Counted from the stretch's first letter, positions 6,088 through 12,909 are shown. The stretch is DNA of 15,028 nt from Planctomycetota bacterium (GCA_026692885.1 JAPLNJ010000653.1:1-15028), one strand, 5' to 3'. Made by a program: numbers and translations. Notes: generated by a model not told the origin, from the sequence alone.

Positions 6088-7530
6088 TCAGGATGCTACC
6101 TTCTGCAACTGCCGCAGCGAGGCGAGCGTGCTCTGCACGAGCCGTGATTCGCGGTTATGACGCTTCTGGACCCGAATTAACTCGTTGGCTTGATTGACGG
6201 CGGCACGTAGTGTGTCGCGTAGGGCGATCAACTGTTCCAGCGAAGAGCTGCCTGACTTCTTCGCCGGACGGCGCACCCGAGAGCGTTCCTTCGGCGACTC
6301 GACGACCTTCGTGGCTTCGGTGGTGGGGGTATCAGACACGGTAGTCTTACTCCTCTTCTTCTTGGGACATGGCGGATTGGTTTGGACGCTGCAAACAGCG
6401 GACTCGATGCGGACGTTGTCGGGGTGGTTGGCGATGGGCTGTCCCGGCTCAAGAAGAGCCCATAAATACTGACGTCCATACTGCCGTCGTCCGTCGTCGC
6501 AGAGCGCCGGGACGTTGTTGCCGAACAGATGGACATCGCGAAAGCCGAGCCTGGCGGCTCGGTCCAGGTAGCGGCGATTGGTGTTGAAAACGATGGGGTC
6601 GCCTTCCAGCCGGGAGTTGGACAAGACCAGCTCCGTTGCCCGCGGCTGTCCCTCGCCCCGAGCCCGAACCACGACTTGTCCGTTCAGGTCCACGGTCACC
6701 GGACAGTTGTGCTCATCGTTGGTCGGCAACCTCGGCAACGTCTGAGTCAGGAACTCGGCGTCCGCATCGGACAGTCGCAGCCGCGCCGTGGCGAACTGCG
6801 GGTCGCTGATGTGATGGGTCACGTCGGGAAACCGTGCATCCTTCTCCAGGCGGAGGGCGATCGACCAAGGCCCGATGGTGAACGTCACCCAGTCGTCCGA
6901 CTTGCCGATGCCCACGGGCTGATCGGTGGGCAGATCGCGGCAGCCGAACACGGCCGACGCGGGAACCAGCACTTCTTCGGTCCAGGGGAAGTGAAAGCCG
7001 GACTGCACCAGCACTTGACGGCTATCGGTCGCGATGATCTGGCCCTGTTGGCCGCGCAGTTGCAGGCAGTCGAGGGCAAAACGGATGCGCCCCGACTCCG
7101 TGGTGTCAGCGGCCTCCCGAAGCGCGGTCCACAGGCAGGGTTCATTGACGGTGCTTTCGGCCGGAGGTGCTGGGAAGTCGGGCAGTTCATCGGGTGCGTC
7201 CGGCAGGTACTCGACGACCATTGGAACGCGTTTGTCGGTCCAAGAGGCCGTAACTTTACCGGGAACACTCGTGTCGAGATTGACGGGGTCCGGCGAACGG
7301 CCTTCGCACGCGGCGAGGAAGTCCAGCGGCAGAAACGCTTCCGCCGGCTCCGCCGCTTCCGCCAGCCGGTACTCGACGGCAGCCTGATAACACATCCCAC
7401 GGATGCGGACACCATCTTGACCGGCCGAGAAATGCACGCGGTGGCCGTAGCCACCCGGTGACTTGCCAATGCCGGCTCGACGGAACACAGCCCGCAGTTG
7501 GCGCGCGAGGGAACGGGTGATCGTAAGCAA
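6088..7530 (-). CDS. Divergent DNA sliding-clamp (DnaN beta)-like protein with extra C-terminal tail
   Basis: This encodes 480 residues from a TTG at 7530, chosen because AAGGAG lies 7-8 bases upstream and the protein then begins LTITRSLARQL, as clamp domain 1 does. Three clamp-like segments follow. Residues 1-115 have alternating strands, then AEAFLPLDFLAACEG. Residues 130-238 have LWTALREAA, IIATDSRQVLV (compare ATDghRL), EEVLVPASAV and FPDV. Residues 245-362 have IVFNTNRRYLDRAARLGF, then DVHLFGNNVPAL and QYLWALL, matching the last clamp strands. The order and spacing fit the beta subunit of DNA polymerase III, which encircles DNA and tethers polymerases and repair enzymes. Beyond about 385, where clamps end, there is a Lys/Ser/Thr-rich linker (KKKRSK) and a helical, probably coiled-coil tail (430-477). 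It is too divergent to be the housekeeping clamp, and no replication genes flank it. An element-specific clamp or a structural paralogue are both possible. Confidence 0.78.
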   Translation of the reverse strand: MLTITRSLARQLRAVFRRAGIGKSPGGYGHRVHFSAGQDGVRIRGMCYQAAVEYRLAEAAEPAEAFLPLDFLAACEGRSPDPVNLDTSVPGKVTASWTDKRVPMVVEYLPDAPDELPDFPAPPAESTVNEPCLWTALREAADTTESGRIRFALDCLQLRGQQGQIIATDSRQVLVQSGFHFPWTEEVLVPASAVFGCRDLPTDQPVGIGKSDDWVTFTIGPWSIALRLEKDARFPDVTHHISDPQFATARLRLSDADAEFLTQTLPRLPTNDEHNCPVTVDLNGQVVVRARGEGQPRATELVLSNSRLEGDPIVFNTNRRYLDRAARLGFRDVHLFGNNVPALCDDGRRQYGRQYLWALLEPGQPIANHPDNVRIESAVCSVQTNPPCPKKKRSKTTVSDTPTTEATKVVESPKERSRVRRPAKKSGSSSLEQLIALRDTLRAAVNQANELIRVQKRHNRESRLVQSTLASLRQLQKVAS

Positions 7531-7681
7531 TGTGGGGACTCCTTGTAATCGGGACACATCGCCACCGGGAGTACGGCCCGCCAGGAAGCGGACCGCACCC
7601 TCGATGGGCGATGACGGAGAGGGTTGGAGGCACGGCAAGTGCGGGCGTCCCGGCCAGATTCCGAGGGCCAGCGGACGGTGT

Positions 7682-8239
7682 TCACTCGGTGGCATCCAGC
7701 GGCGGGATCGCCAACGCATCGCGTTCGAGTCGCGTGGGTTCGGTGCCGAGCAACTCGTTAACTTTCGACCACAAGGTCTTCAACTGCGACGGACTGCTCG
7801 CCAGCCAGACCGTGTCCAGGAGGTCCTCTTGCTCCTGCCGCAAGCGCAGGATCTCCCAGCCCGTGTCGCACTCGCCCAACAACTCGTCTTCGTGAACCTT
7901 CTGACGCTTGGCCACGGCCGACTTGACTTCCTCTTCGCGGTGGTAGCCGTAGCACGTATCTTCGAGATCCTCAACGGGCACGCCACGCACGTGGGCCAGC
8001 ATCGCCTTGAGGACTTGCTGGGAACGTCTCTCCAGCTGCTCCTTTTGGTGTTCGATGTTGTCCAATTCGTCTTGCCAGGCGGCGAGTCCCAGCGACTGTA
8101 ACGCCCGCTGGCGGGCTTCGCGGTGGATGCGATCCATCAGGTTGGGTTCCGCCGCCAACAAAATTTCGACCCGCTTTTCGATGCGGCGGGCGATGCGTTC
8201 CTTCCAGTGGTTCTTTTCGGTGACGGTCAACGAAGGCAT
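7682..8239 (-). CDS. Conserved hypothetical, coiled-coil protein
   Basis: This encodes 185 residues from the ATG at 8239, with AAGGA 7 bases upstream. An in-frame extension to 8383 would overlap the preceding gene. It is almost entirely helical and charged. Residues 7-50 are rich in Glu/Lys/Arg, 52-85 carry heptad-like spacing (DELDNIEHQKEQLERRSQQV), and 100-145 form another long helix. There is no catalytic motif, signal or membrane segment. Cys96 and Cys124 are isolated. It is 151 bases upstream of the clamp-like gene on the same strand. It could be a structural or adaptor partner of the clamp-like protein, but only position suggests this. Confidence 0.78.
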   Translation of the reverse strand: MPSLTVTEKNHWKERIARRIEKRVEILLAAEPNLMDRIHREARQRALQSLGLAAWQDELDNIEHQKEQLERRSQQVLKAMLAHVRGVPVEDLEDTCYGYHREEEVKSAVAKRQKVHEDELLGECDTGWEILRLRQEQEDLLDTVWLASSPSQLKTLWSKVNELLGTEPTRLERDALAIPPLDATE

Positions 8240-8304
8240 GGCATGTTCCTTGGGAGAGACTGAGTTCGATTGTTCATCATGGACACGATGTGGTCTGCGG
8301 TTTC

Positions 8305-8520
8305 TTACGCAGCCACGGGCTTGCGACGACGACGAGCCGGACGAAACGGATTCACATCCGGGGCCGGTTCCCAGTCGAGCCACTGCGGAGGCACGTGGCT
8401 CGGTTCGGGATCGAAGCGGACTTTGCTCGGGTCGGCGATGCCGAAACCGCGGCGACGGATTTCAGGCAGGGATTCGCCGGTGGCCACGGCCACGGCGGAA
8501 TCGAGATCACGTTGGGTCAT
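8305..8520 (-). CDS. Small conserved hypothetical (ATGES-IRRRGFGIADP family)
   Basis: This encodes 71 residues from the ATG at 8520, with AAAGGA about 5 bases upstream. The first half forms a helix then a turn: DLDSAVAVATGESLPEIRRR, followed by GFGIADP. The second half has FDPEP, PPQWLDWE and a basic end, PARRRRKP. I recall this arrangement from many planctomycete genomes, where it is annotated as hypothetical. The N-terminal helix-turn segment could be a small DNA- or protein-binding unit. A strong intercistronic hairpin lies upstream at 8568-8601, and 65 bases separate it from the next gene. Confidence 0.78.
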   Translation of the reverse strand: MTQRDLDSAVAVATGESLPEIRRRGFGIADPSKVRFDPEPSHVPPQWLDWEPAPDVNPFRPARRRRKPVAA

Positions 8521-8567
8521 ATCGTTCCTTTCAGGATCGGGAGAACAAAGTGGGCAAGAAACGAAAA

Positions 8568-8601
8568 CAGGCCACCGGAACACGAGTGTTCCGATGGCCT
8601 G
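8568..8601 (-). repeat. Intercistronic hairpin, copy 1 of a repeated leader element
   Basis: A near-perfect 16-base-pair stem carries one C-A mismatch: CAGGCCA, C, CGGAACAC, then a two-base loop, pairing with GTGTTCCG, A, TGGCCTG. On the minus strand it is followed by TTCGTTTCTTG and then the ribosome site of the 71-residue gene. The hairpin at 12536-12570 has the same flanks, CAAGAAACGAA on one side and GCCTGCCG on the other (plus strand), but a different stem sequence. It could attenuate, process or stabilise the mRNA. Confidence 0.6.
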
Positions 8602-8629
8602 CCGTTGGAAACGAAATCAGCAATCGACG

Positions 8630-8875
8630 TTAACCGGCCGAGCAAAGCCAATGGGCTTCTAGCCACGCGACTTCTGCCTGCAACGCTTCACTGCGGCGAA
8701 CGTACGGGCCCAGCCGCGGACCCGAGACGGGCGCCATATCTGCCCACCACTGGCCCCGATCGTCCGGTTCGACGTGCGAACCGCGGGCGATGGTGAGCTG
8801 CCCCAGCGTGTGCAGATCGAGTTCTTCGCCGTACAGGCAGCGGGTGGTACCGTCGGGGGTGATGATGAGCTGCAT
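8630..8875 (-). CDS. Small conserved hypothetical (SHVEPD-WWADMAPV-GP-LGP family)
   Basis: This encodes 81 residues from the ATG at 8875, with GTGAGGT upstream that overlaps the stop codon of the preceding gene. That fits translational coupling. The pattern LIITPDGTTRCLY, LTIARGSHVEPD, GQWWADMAPVSGPRLGP and then a final helix (RSEALQAEVAWLEAHWL) is one I associate with a common uncharacterised family of planctomycetes and plasmid or phage regions. It probably folds as a small beta sheet packed by one helix. No function is known to me. Confidence 0.82.
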   Translation of the reverse strand: MQLIITPDGTTRCLYGEELDLHTLGQLTIARGSHVEPDDRGQWWADMAPVSGPRLGPYVRRSEALQAEVAWLEAHWLCSAG

Positions 8876-8886
8876 GGTGATCAACC

Positions 8887-9846
8887 TCACTTGGGCCGCC
8901 GCAAGATGTTGCGGCGGGGCCGGTTTACCAACAAGGTGTCCAGCACGTTTTCGACTTGCGACAGTTCGTCCGCCACGTGCTGGCGGAGACTCTGGTTATC
9001 CCGCAATGCCTGGGGCTCAACGCCCCGGACCATCCGCTGGCACAGCTCGACGGTCTCGTCCAACTGTTCGTTGCTGTGGACGTTGAGCCGCCGAAACCGC
9101 TGGAAGAACTCGGTCAGGTTGTTGACCGCCGAATCTCGGAAACATTTCGGCTTGCCGTCGGTCTGGCCGGTCAACCGCTCCGTCAGGTGTGCGACCAAGT
9201 CTTGCAGTTCCTCCGTGAACGCCTGTTCGGCCAGACGCACGGCTTCGTCGAAGCGGGCGGTCACCCGCTCGCACTCCTGCTGGTAGATTTCTGGGCTGAG
9301 CTGCTGCAAGTACTCAGGGGCGTCCACCGAAGGATAGTCCCAGGCGACCTGGAACAGCCCCAGCAAGCTCACCGGGTAATCGGCCGGATTGTAGAGCGAG
9401 CCCAGCCGACTCCGGGCCGCGGACTTCAAATGTTCGTAGTGCTGGTCCAGTCGCACGACAGCTTCTTCGAGTTCCGACTTGAGCGTCTCCAGTTGGGTGT
9501 TGAAGATGTCGATCTGGTCCTGGCGGATCAGTCGGATGCCAGGTTCCGGGTACGGCAAGGACATCGACTTCCAGAGCGAGATGATGCGGCCCTTGACGGC
9601 GGTGACGGCCTTGTAGGCTTCGTGCCTGGTGTCCAGCAGCTTCTTGCCAGCGGACAAGAAAGCACCCTCGGCCCCGAACGTATCGGCGGCTTGGGATTTC
9701 TGTTCGGCCGTCAACGTCTTGCGCGTGCCGAACCAGCTGAGCGACACACGGACGGCCGCCATCGTGGCAAGCAGACGCTGCGACGGGGAAGTCGAGGGGC
9801 GGACAACGGGGACAACGGGTTGGTCGAGCAGGGTGGTCGTGGTCAT
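8887..9846 (-). CDS. DUF3150-like helical protein
   Basis: This encodes 319 residues from the ATG at 9846, with AAGGAG 10 bases upstream. After a disordered Thr/Pro start (1-22), a hydrophobic stretch leads to LSWFGTRKTLT (36-46). A long helical body follows, with AYKAVTAVKGRIISLWKSMSL (78-97), GIRLIRQDQID (103-113) and a coiled region (114-147) that ends RSRLGSLYNPADYP (146-158). FDEAVRLAEQAFTEELQDLV (199-218) and a final helix complete it. This order resembles DUF3150 proteins, often encoded near a MoxR/CobS-type AAA+ ATPase and a VWA protein. A VWA-like fragment is present at 13653-13922, but no ATPase is in this window. The match is by eye. It has no membrane segment or enzyme motif. Confidence 0.82.
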   Translation of the reverse strand: MTTTTLLDQPVVPVVRPSTSPSQRLLATMAAVRVSLSWFGTRKTLTAEQKSQAADTFGAEGAFLSAGKKLLDTRHEAYKAVTAVKGRIISLWKSMSLPYPEPGIRLIRQDQIDIFNTQLETLKSELEEAVVRLDQHYEHLKSAARSRLGSLYNPADYPVSLLGLFQVAWDYPSVDAPEYLQQLSPEIYQQECERVTARFDEAVRLAEQAFTEELQDLVAHLTERLTGQTDGKPKCFRDSAVNNLTEFFQRFRRLNVHSNEQLDETVELCQRMVRGVEPQALRDNQSLRQHVADELSQVENVLDTLLVNRPRRNILRRPK

Positions 9847-9940
9847 AGACTGTGGTCTCCTTGGGCTGTGGATCAGGGGTTACGGGCGATGTCAGGAACG
9901 AACGCATGCACTGCCGGAACAGACACGGGCCGGCAGCACC

Positions 9941-10279
9941 TCAAGAAACAGAAACAGCCTCGGCGGCGGGGAGACCATCGAGGCTTGGGGCAGGAACTGT
10001 TGGCGGAGAAGCGTCGGGCAAAGGCACCATCACGGCATCCAACCGCTTCTTCAGTTCGGCCAGGTGTTCGGGCTTGCCAGTCACACGATTGATTTTGACG
10101 ACCAGGTCCACCCACGATGCCTACTCATCGGCGCCCAGGATGATCGCGGCCGTGAGCATTTGCTGGGCCTTGCCTACGCCGATCGGAAGCTTTGGTCTGC
10201 GTTTGAACGGTGGCAATGGTCTGTAACGGGGTTTGGGCTTCGGATGGAGAAGTCGCCGAGGCCAGAACTCGATAGTCAT
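9941..10279 (-). pseudogene. Small conserved ORF interrupted by in-frame TAG
   Basis: The start codon at 10279 overlaps the stop codon of the upstream gene (ATGA), so translation is coupled. Codons 1-52 begin MTIEFWPRRLLHPKPKPRYR and continue with Pro-rich basic sequence, then IGVGKAQQMLTAAIILGADE. A TAG follows at 10121-10123. The same frame then stays open for 59 more codons, with good protein character (WVDLVVKINRVTG, HLAELKKRLDAV), and stops at TGA 9941-9943. The whole is 113 codons with no frameshift. The sequence around the TAG, ADE-stop-ASWVDL, suggests one TGG-to-TAG change. It is either a nonsense mutation, a sequencing error or a readthrough gene. The 52-residue product would still be made. 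Confidence 0.65.
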
Positions 10280-10518
10280 AGGTTGATACTCATTGGGCTT
10301 GGGCTTGCTGCGTTCCTCCACGCTACGAGGTTGAACGCGCACTCCTCAGACACAATCTCCGGGATGCCGCAGCCCAACGCGGGCCACTTCACCACGCAAT
10401 CACCACCACGCTTGCCTCGCTCGAACCGCAGTAGCGAGCCCCGGCGGTCCCATAGACCGACGGCGTGATAACTCACGGAGTCACCGACTCGCAGTTCTTT
10501 GGTCCAGGTGTCGGTCAT
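10276..10518 (-). CDS. Small SH3/KOW-like beta-barrel hypothetical
   Basis: This encodes 80 residues. The ATG at 10518 overlaps the stop codon of the upstream 228-residue gene (ATGA), with GGAGGG 7 bases before it. The next ORF starts in the same way at this gene's stop, so three ORFs are chained by ATGA overlaps. The core reads LRVGDSVSYHAVG, RRGSLLRFERGKRG, DCVVKWPALGCGIPEIVSEE. This is the strand-turn-strand layout of SH3, KOW or Tudor-like barrels (VGDxVxY, VVKW). Such barrels bind nucleic acid or peptides. There is no enzyme motif. The fold call is inference. Confidence 0.8.
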   Translation of the reverse strand: MTDTWTKELRVGDSVSYHAVGLWDRRGSLLRFERGKRGGDCVVKWPALGCGIPEIVSEECAFNLVAWRNAASPSPMSINL

Positions 10519-11201
10519 GCCGCATCCCTCCAGTCTCCGCCGTGTTTCTTGCTGGCGAAGCGGCGCCACTCTTCCCACTGCTCGACCGAGTGTTCGAACT
10601 TGGCGTCGTGCAGGTAGGAGCAGGGGTCTTTACAGATACCGATGCCGGTCATGGGCGTGCCGAAACCGTCCTGGTAGACGAGCGCGTGCAGGTCCATGCT
10701 CCACATCGACGGCACGTAGCAGGGGAACAGGCTCGTCACGATGACTGGCGGGAAACCCTTGTAGGCACAGTGCTCAAATCGCACTGTCCCGATAGCCGGG
10801 AAGATATCCGACTCCCAGACGCCAGCGTTGTAAGAGTGCTCTTTGGCGTACAAGCTGCCGAAGCAGCGTTCTTGGTATTCCGTTCCCCGGTAGGTCCAGT
10901 CGCACTCGCCGCAGTACGTGCAGCGGAAGCGTACCTGGTCGATCTCCTTCAGGTAGTCGTTCCAGCAGGCTTGCCAGCAGTCCCACGCCTTCTCGGACGC
11001 CTCACAGAACAGGTGAAACCGGCTCTGCACTTGATCGACAACCCAGCTGTCTTTGGCTTGGTTGGGATCGACACCCAACGTCTTGTTCGAGGTCCAGTTC
11101 TGGCGGCAGGCGATGCGTCGGAAGAACTCATCGCAGACGACGCTGCTGATGGTTCCACTCGACAGACCGCGGATGTCCGCCAAGAGATCGCTCTTGAGCA
11201 T
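10515..11201 (-). CDS. Cysteine-rich zinc-ribbon-like hypothetical protein
   Basis: This encodes 228 residues from the ATG at 11201, with GGGGAGGGA 6 bases upstream. The longer frame to 11255 has no ribosome site. It has fourteen cysteines. A CTYCGEC motif at 94-100 forms half of a possible zinc ribbon, with further Cys at 113, 145, 161, 190 and 194. Residues 68-92 are Trp/Cys-rich and helical. The C-terminal end is helical and charged (VEQWEEWRRFASKKH). There is no family I recognise. It lies upstream of, and overlaps by ATGA with, the SH3-like gene, so it heads a three-ORF translation-coupled set. Confidence 0.8.
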   Translation of the reverse strand: MLKSDLLADIRGLSSGTISSVVCDEFFRRIACRQNWTSNKTLGVDPNQAKDSWVVDQVQSRFHLFCEASEKAWDCWQACWNDYLKEIDQVRFRCTYCGECDWTYRGTEYQERCFGSLYAKEHSYNAGVWESDIFPAIGTVRFEHCAYKGFPPVIVTSLFPCYVPSMWSMDLHALVYQDGFGTPMTGIGICKDPCSYLHDAKFEHSVEQWEEWRRFASKKHGGDWRDAA

Positions 11202-11259
11202 ATTGGTCCCTCCCCTATGTGAAAGCCGGGCAGGCAACAAACCCGCCACGAACAAATAA

Positions 11260-11312
11260 CCTCGGTTGAAAAGGTTCGACCGGCATTAAACTATCGTGGC
11301 CTCGGTCGAAAA
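11260..11312. repeat. Paired direct repeat CCTCGGT(T/C)GAAAA
   Basis: CCTCGGTTGAAAA at 11260-11272 and CCTCGGTCGAAAA at 11300-11312 differ by one base and start 40 bases apart, about four helical turns. They sit between the structured RNA-like stretch and the zinc-ribbon gene. They may be a regulator-binding pair or part of an attachment site. Confidence 0.4.
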
Positions 11313-11330
11313 CTCGCAAACCAGGGAAAT

Positions 11331-11465
11331 GCTGCGGGTGGGAATCGAACCCACCTCGGATGCCAATGTTACGGAGGAATCGCAGCTCTCCGCCCGTATC
11401 CGGGACCGTCAAGCACAGCACGTCACACTTCTCCGGTGTGTTACCGGGCGGCAGTAGCCGCCCCC
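11331..11465 (-). ncRNA. Candidate structured RNA with tRNA-like 3' end
   Basis: On the minus strand the 3' end looks like the T-arm and acceptor of a tRNA. The stem GTGGG/CCCAC holds a seven-base loop TTCGATT (11338-11354), followed by CCGCAGC and discriminator A (11330-11337). GCTGCG at 11381-11386 could pair with that acceptor strand. The distance is only 56 bases, so a D-arm or anticodon arm is missing and this is not a normal tRNA. Upstream are three more hairpins: CCCG-GATA-CGGG with a GNRA loop (11393-11404), CCGGT/ACCGG (11433-11447), and GGGCGG/CCGCCC (11446-11463), which overlaps the second by two bases. It could be a novel RNA, a tmRNA-like relic, or a tRNA 3' end left as an attachment site. 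Confidence 0.4.
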
Positions 11466-11552
11466 ACTCGCTCATGATTCAGTAGCCAGCGGCTTCCGCA
11501 AATCGATCCGGATGGAGAGTGAAAAGGGGTCCCAGCGGGGGAGGCGGCTACG

Positions 11553-11864
11553 TCAGTCCAGTTCCCAGCTGGCCTTCAACTCAGCCAGCGTGGCGAACCG
11601 TTCGTAGCCGATGATGTCGGCCGGGAAGATGGCCTGGAGGACGACGGTGTAGCATCCATCGTGGGGACCGAGGTAGATGCCGAAATCCCCATCGCGAACA
11701 TCGCCGCCACAGGGATATTCACGGCCGATGCGACGCACTTTGAGCAAGTACGAGTCTTCGGCCCCAAAGTCAGAACGATCTCGCCGGTGCTTCAGACGCC
11801 CGGTCGTGGGTGTGGCCAGCGCGAGGGCGACTGCCTGCTGGGCCGCTGCGGCGGAAATGGTCAT
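11553..11864 (-). CDS. Small conserved hypothetical
   Basis: This encodes 103 residues from the ATG at 11864, with AAGGAA about 7 bases upstream. It has an Ala-rich N-terminal helix, then a basic segment (GRLKHRRDRSDFG), then strands LLKVRRIGREY, DFGIYLG, CYTVVLQAI and a final helix. It looks like a small alpha+beta protein. There is no family I can name and no signal or membrane segment. It is 27 bases downstream of the 118-residue gene and probably cotranscribed. Confidence 0.75.
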   Translation of the reverse strand: MTISAAAAQQAVALALATPTTGRLKHRRDRSDFGAEDSYLLKVRRIGREYPCGGDVRDGDFGIYLGPHDGCYTVVLQAIFPADIIGYERFATLAELKASWELD

Positions 11865-11891
11865 GGTGAGGTTCCTTGTGTCGCTGCAGGC

Positions 11892-12248
11892 TTACGCCTT
11901 ACGGGGTTCCGCTTTGCGGATAGCCCGATGGGCAGCCTTCAGCGATCTTTTGAAATTGATGAGTCCGGCTTCCATGTCGTTCCACAACGGAAAGCCCTGG
12001 CGGAGATCCGGCGAGCAGATCAGCAAGGCCCGGCAGGCTTCCAACAGGTCGGGTGCGGCGGCGAATAACCGAGCCCACGTTTCGTCCGTGTCGGTGGCGA
12101 CCTTTCCGGCGCCGACGCGGGCAATGGTCTGCGTTCCATCCTTGACGCTGTAGTGGGACGATCCGCCCTGTCCGTCCTGTGATGCGTAGTACGCCACCGT
12201 CAGACGTGGCCTGGGTTTACGAGCAGCAGACTTTGTGGTGCTTTTCAC
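11892..12248 (-). CDS. Phage/plasmid-type small protein with AAAPDLLEA motif
   Basis: This encodes 118 residues from a GTG at 12248, chosen for AAGGAG 6 bases upstream. The segment TDTDETWARLFAAAPDLLEACRALL (52-76) carries the AAPDLLEA motif, which recurs in many short proteins of bacteriophage and plasmid early regions. A typical member has a preceding DGxxxIAxV strand, seen here as DGTQTIARVGAG (38-49). The function of that family is unknown to me. Basic ends (KSAARKPRP, IRKAEPRKA) suggest nucleic-acid contact. Its presence is an argument for a mobile-element origin of the array. Confidence 0.82.
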   Translation of the reverse strand: MKSTTKSAARKPRPRLTVAYYASQDGQGGSSHYSVKDGTQTIARVGAGKVATDTDETWARLFAAAPDLLEACRALLICSPDLRQGFPLWNDMEAGLINFKRSLKAAHRAIRKAEPRKA

Positions 12249-12324
12249 GCAGTACTCCTTGTTCGTAGGCGGCCTCGATTGCGGCCCCGGTGTCGGTGCC
12301 AGCCAGTTCGCTTAATGGTTCCAC

Positions 12325-12510
12325 CTACATGTCTCGGACATGGGCCGCGCAGCCACCTTCGTGCAGCGCTACATCGACGATGCTTGGCTCGCCGGGAAAC
12401 GAGTCACCGACATCCCAGTCGACGACGAAGACTTGAAGGTCGGGCACGGAACAGAACACGTCCCGCACGAGGCCGCCGTACAGGTTGATCACGAGTTGGG
12501 GTTGGTGCAT
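12325..12510 (-). CDS. 61-residue conserved hypothetical (LVINLYGGLV-DVF family)
   Basis: This starts at the ATG at 12510, with TTGGAGAG 6 bases upstream. The protein begins QLVINLYGGLVRDVFC and then VPDLQVFVVDWDVGD, two predicted strands with acidic turns, as in small planctomycete proteins I have seen annotated as hypothetical. The C-terminal third is Cys/His-containing (VALHEGGCAAHVRDM). The intercistronic hairpin at 12536-12570 lies just upstream. Function unknown. Confidence 0.75.
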   Translation of the reverse strand: MHQPQLVINLYGGLVRDVFCSVPDLQVFVVDWDVGDSFPGEPSIVDVALHEGGCAAHVRDM

Positions 12511-12535
12511 TTAGGCTCTCCAAGAAACGAACAAC

Positions 12536-12570
12536 GCCGGCAGATGATCCATTACGGATCGCCTGCCGGC
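12536..12570 (-). repeat. Intercistronic hairpin, copy 2 of repeated leader element
   Basis: The outer stem GCCGGCAG/CTGCCGGC (8 pairs) and inner stem GATCC/GGATC (5 pairs) are separated by a 2x2 internal loop, with a five-base loop. On the minus strand, GTTCGTTTCTTGGAG follows and then the ATG of the 61-residue gene. The flanks match the hairpin at 8568-8601. Half of the arm (TTACGGATC then CTGCCGGC) recurs at 12910-12928. Confidence 0.6.
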
Positions 12571-12601
12571 ATCGGGTGATTGCTGATAGTCCAGTGTCGG
12601 C

Positions 12602-12883
12602 CTACGGCCGGCACAGGATTTCCGGGAGGACGAATTCCGTACCGTCGCCGGCCACCCCGTGCAGCGCCCCGGCGTCGTTCCCTTCGGCGTCCCGCGCCGG
12701 GTAGACGGTGGTGCCGTCATCCAGCAACAGGACCACGCCGGTGAAGCTCCACATCTGTCGGCGGCACTCGTCAGGGGTGAGATAGCTGACCTCGACGATA
12801 CGCCGATTCAGCAGCTGCTTACGGGCGACCGCAGTGCACGCGGCCATGAATCGCTGCTGGCTCCTGCGGCCTGCTTGGCTCAT
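12602..12883 (-). CDS. Small conserved hypothetical (LDDGT-YPARDAEGND-GAL family)
   Basis: This encodes 93 residues from the ATG at 12883, with AAGGAG 8 bases upstream. A basic helix (1-26) precedes RRIVEVSYLTPDECRRQMW and then VVLLLDDGTTVYPARDAEGN, DAGALHG and VLPEILC. The latter half is a small beta domain that I recall from several uncharacterised planctomycete proteins. It could act on its own or be a subunit. There is no catalytic motif. It lies 91 bases upstream of the 61-residue gene. Confidence 0.8.
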   Translation of the reverse strand: MSQAGRRSQQRFMAACTAVARKQLLNRRIVEVSYLTPDECRRQMWSFTGVVLLLDDGTTVYPARDAEGNDAGALHGVAGDGTEFVLPEILCRP

Positions 12884-12909
12884 GGTTCTGGCTCCTTTTC
12901 TTCAGGTGG

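Larger units (their letters stand above)
11202..11552. other. Gene-free structured intergenic region
   Basis: There are 351 bases between the 103-residue gene and the zinc-ribbon gene, unusually long for this array. It contains the structured RNA candidate and the direct repeat described separately. An 86-codon minus-strand ORF (11215-11475) runs through it without a ribosome site and across the hairpins, so I do not accept it. The promoter of the downstream zinc-ribbon set may lie here. Confidence 0.5.

Noticed and set aside
7531..7719. Upstream extension of the clamp-like gene
   Set aside because: The extra 63 residues are low quality, while the TTG at 7530 has AAGGAG at good spacing and gives a clamp-like N-terminus.
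11330..11410. A complete tRNA gene
   Set aside because: The T-arm and acceptor are convincing, but only 25 bases separate the possible 5' acceptor strand from the T-arm, so D- and anticodon arms cannot both exist.
11215..11475. An 86-codon minus-strand ORF
   Set aside because: It runs through several hairpins, lacks a ribosome site and has no recognisable protein character.
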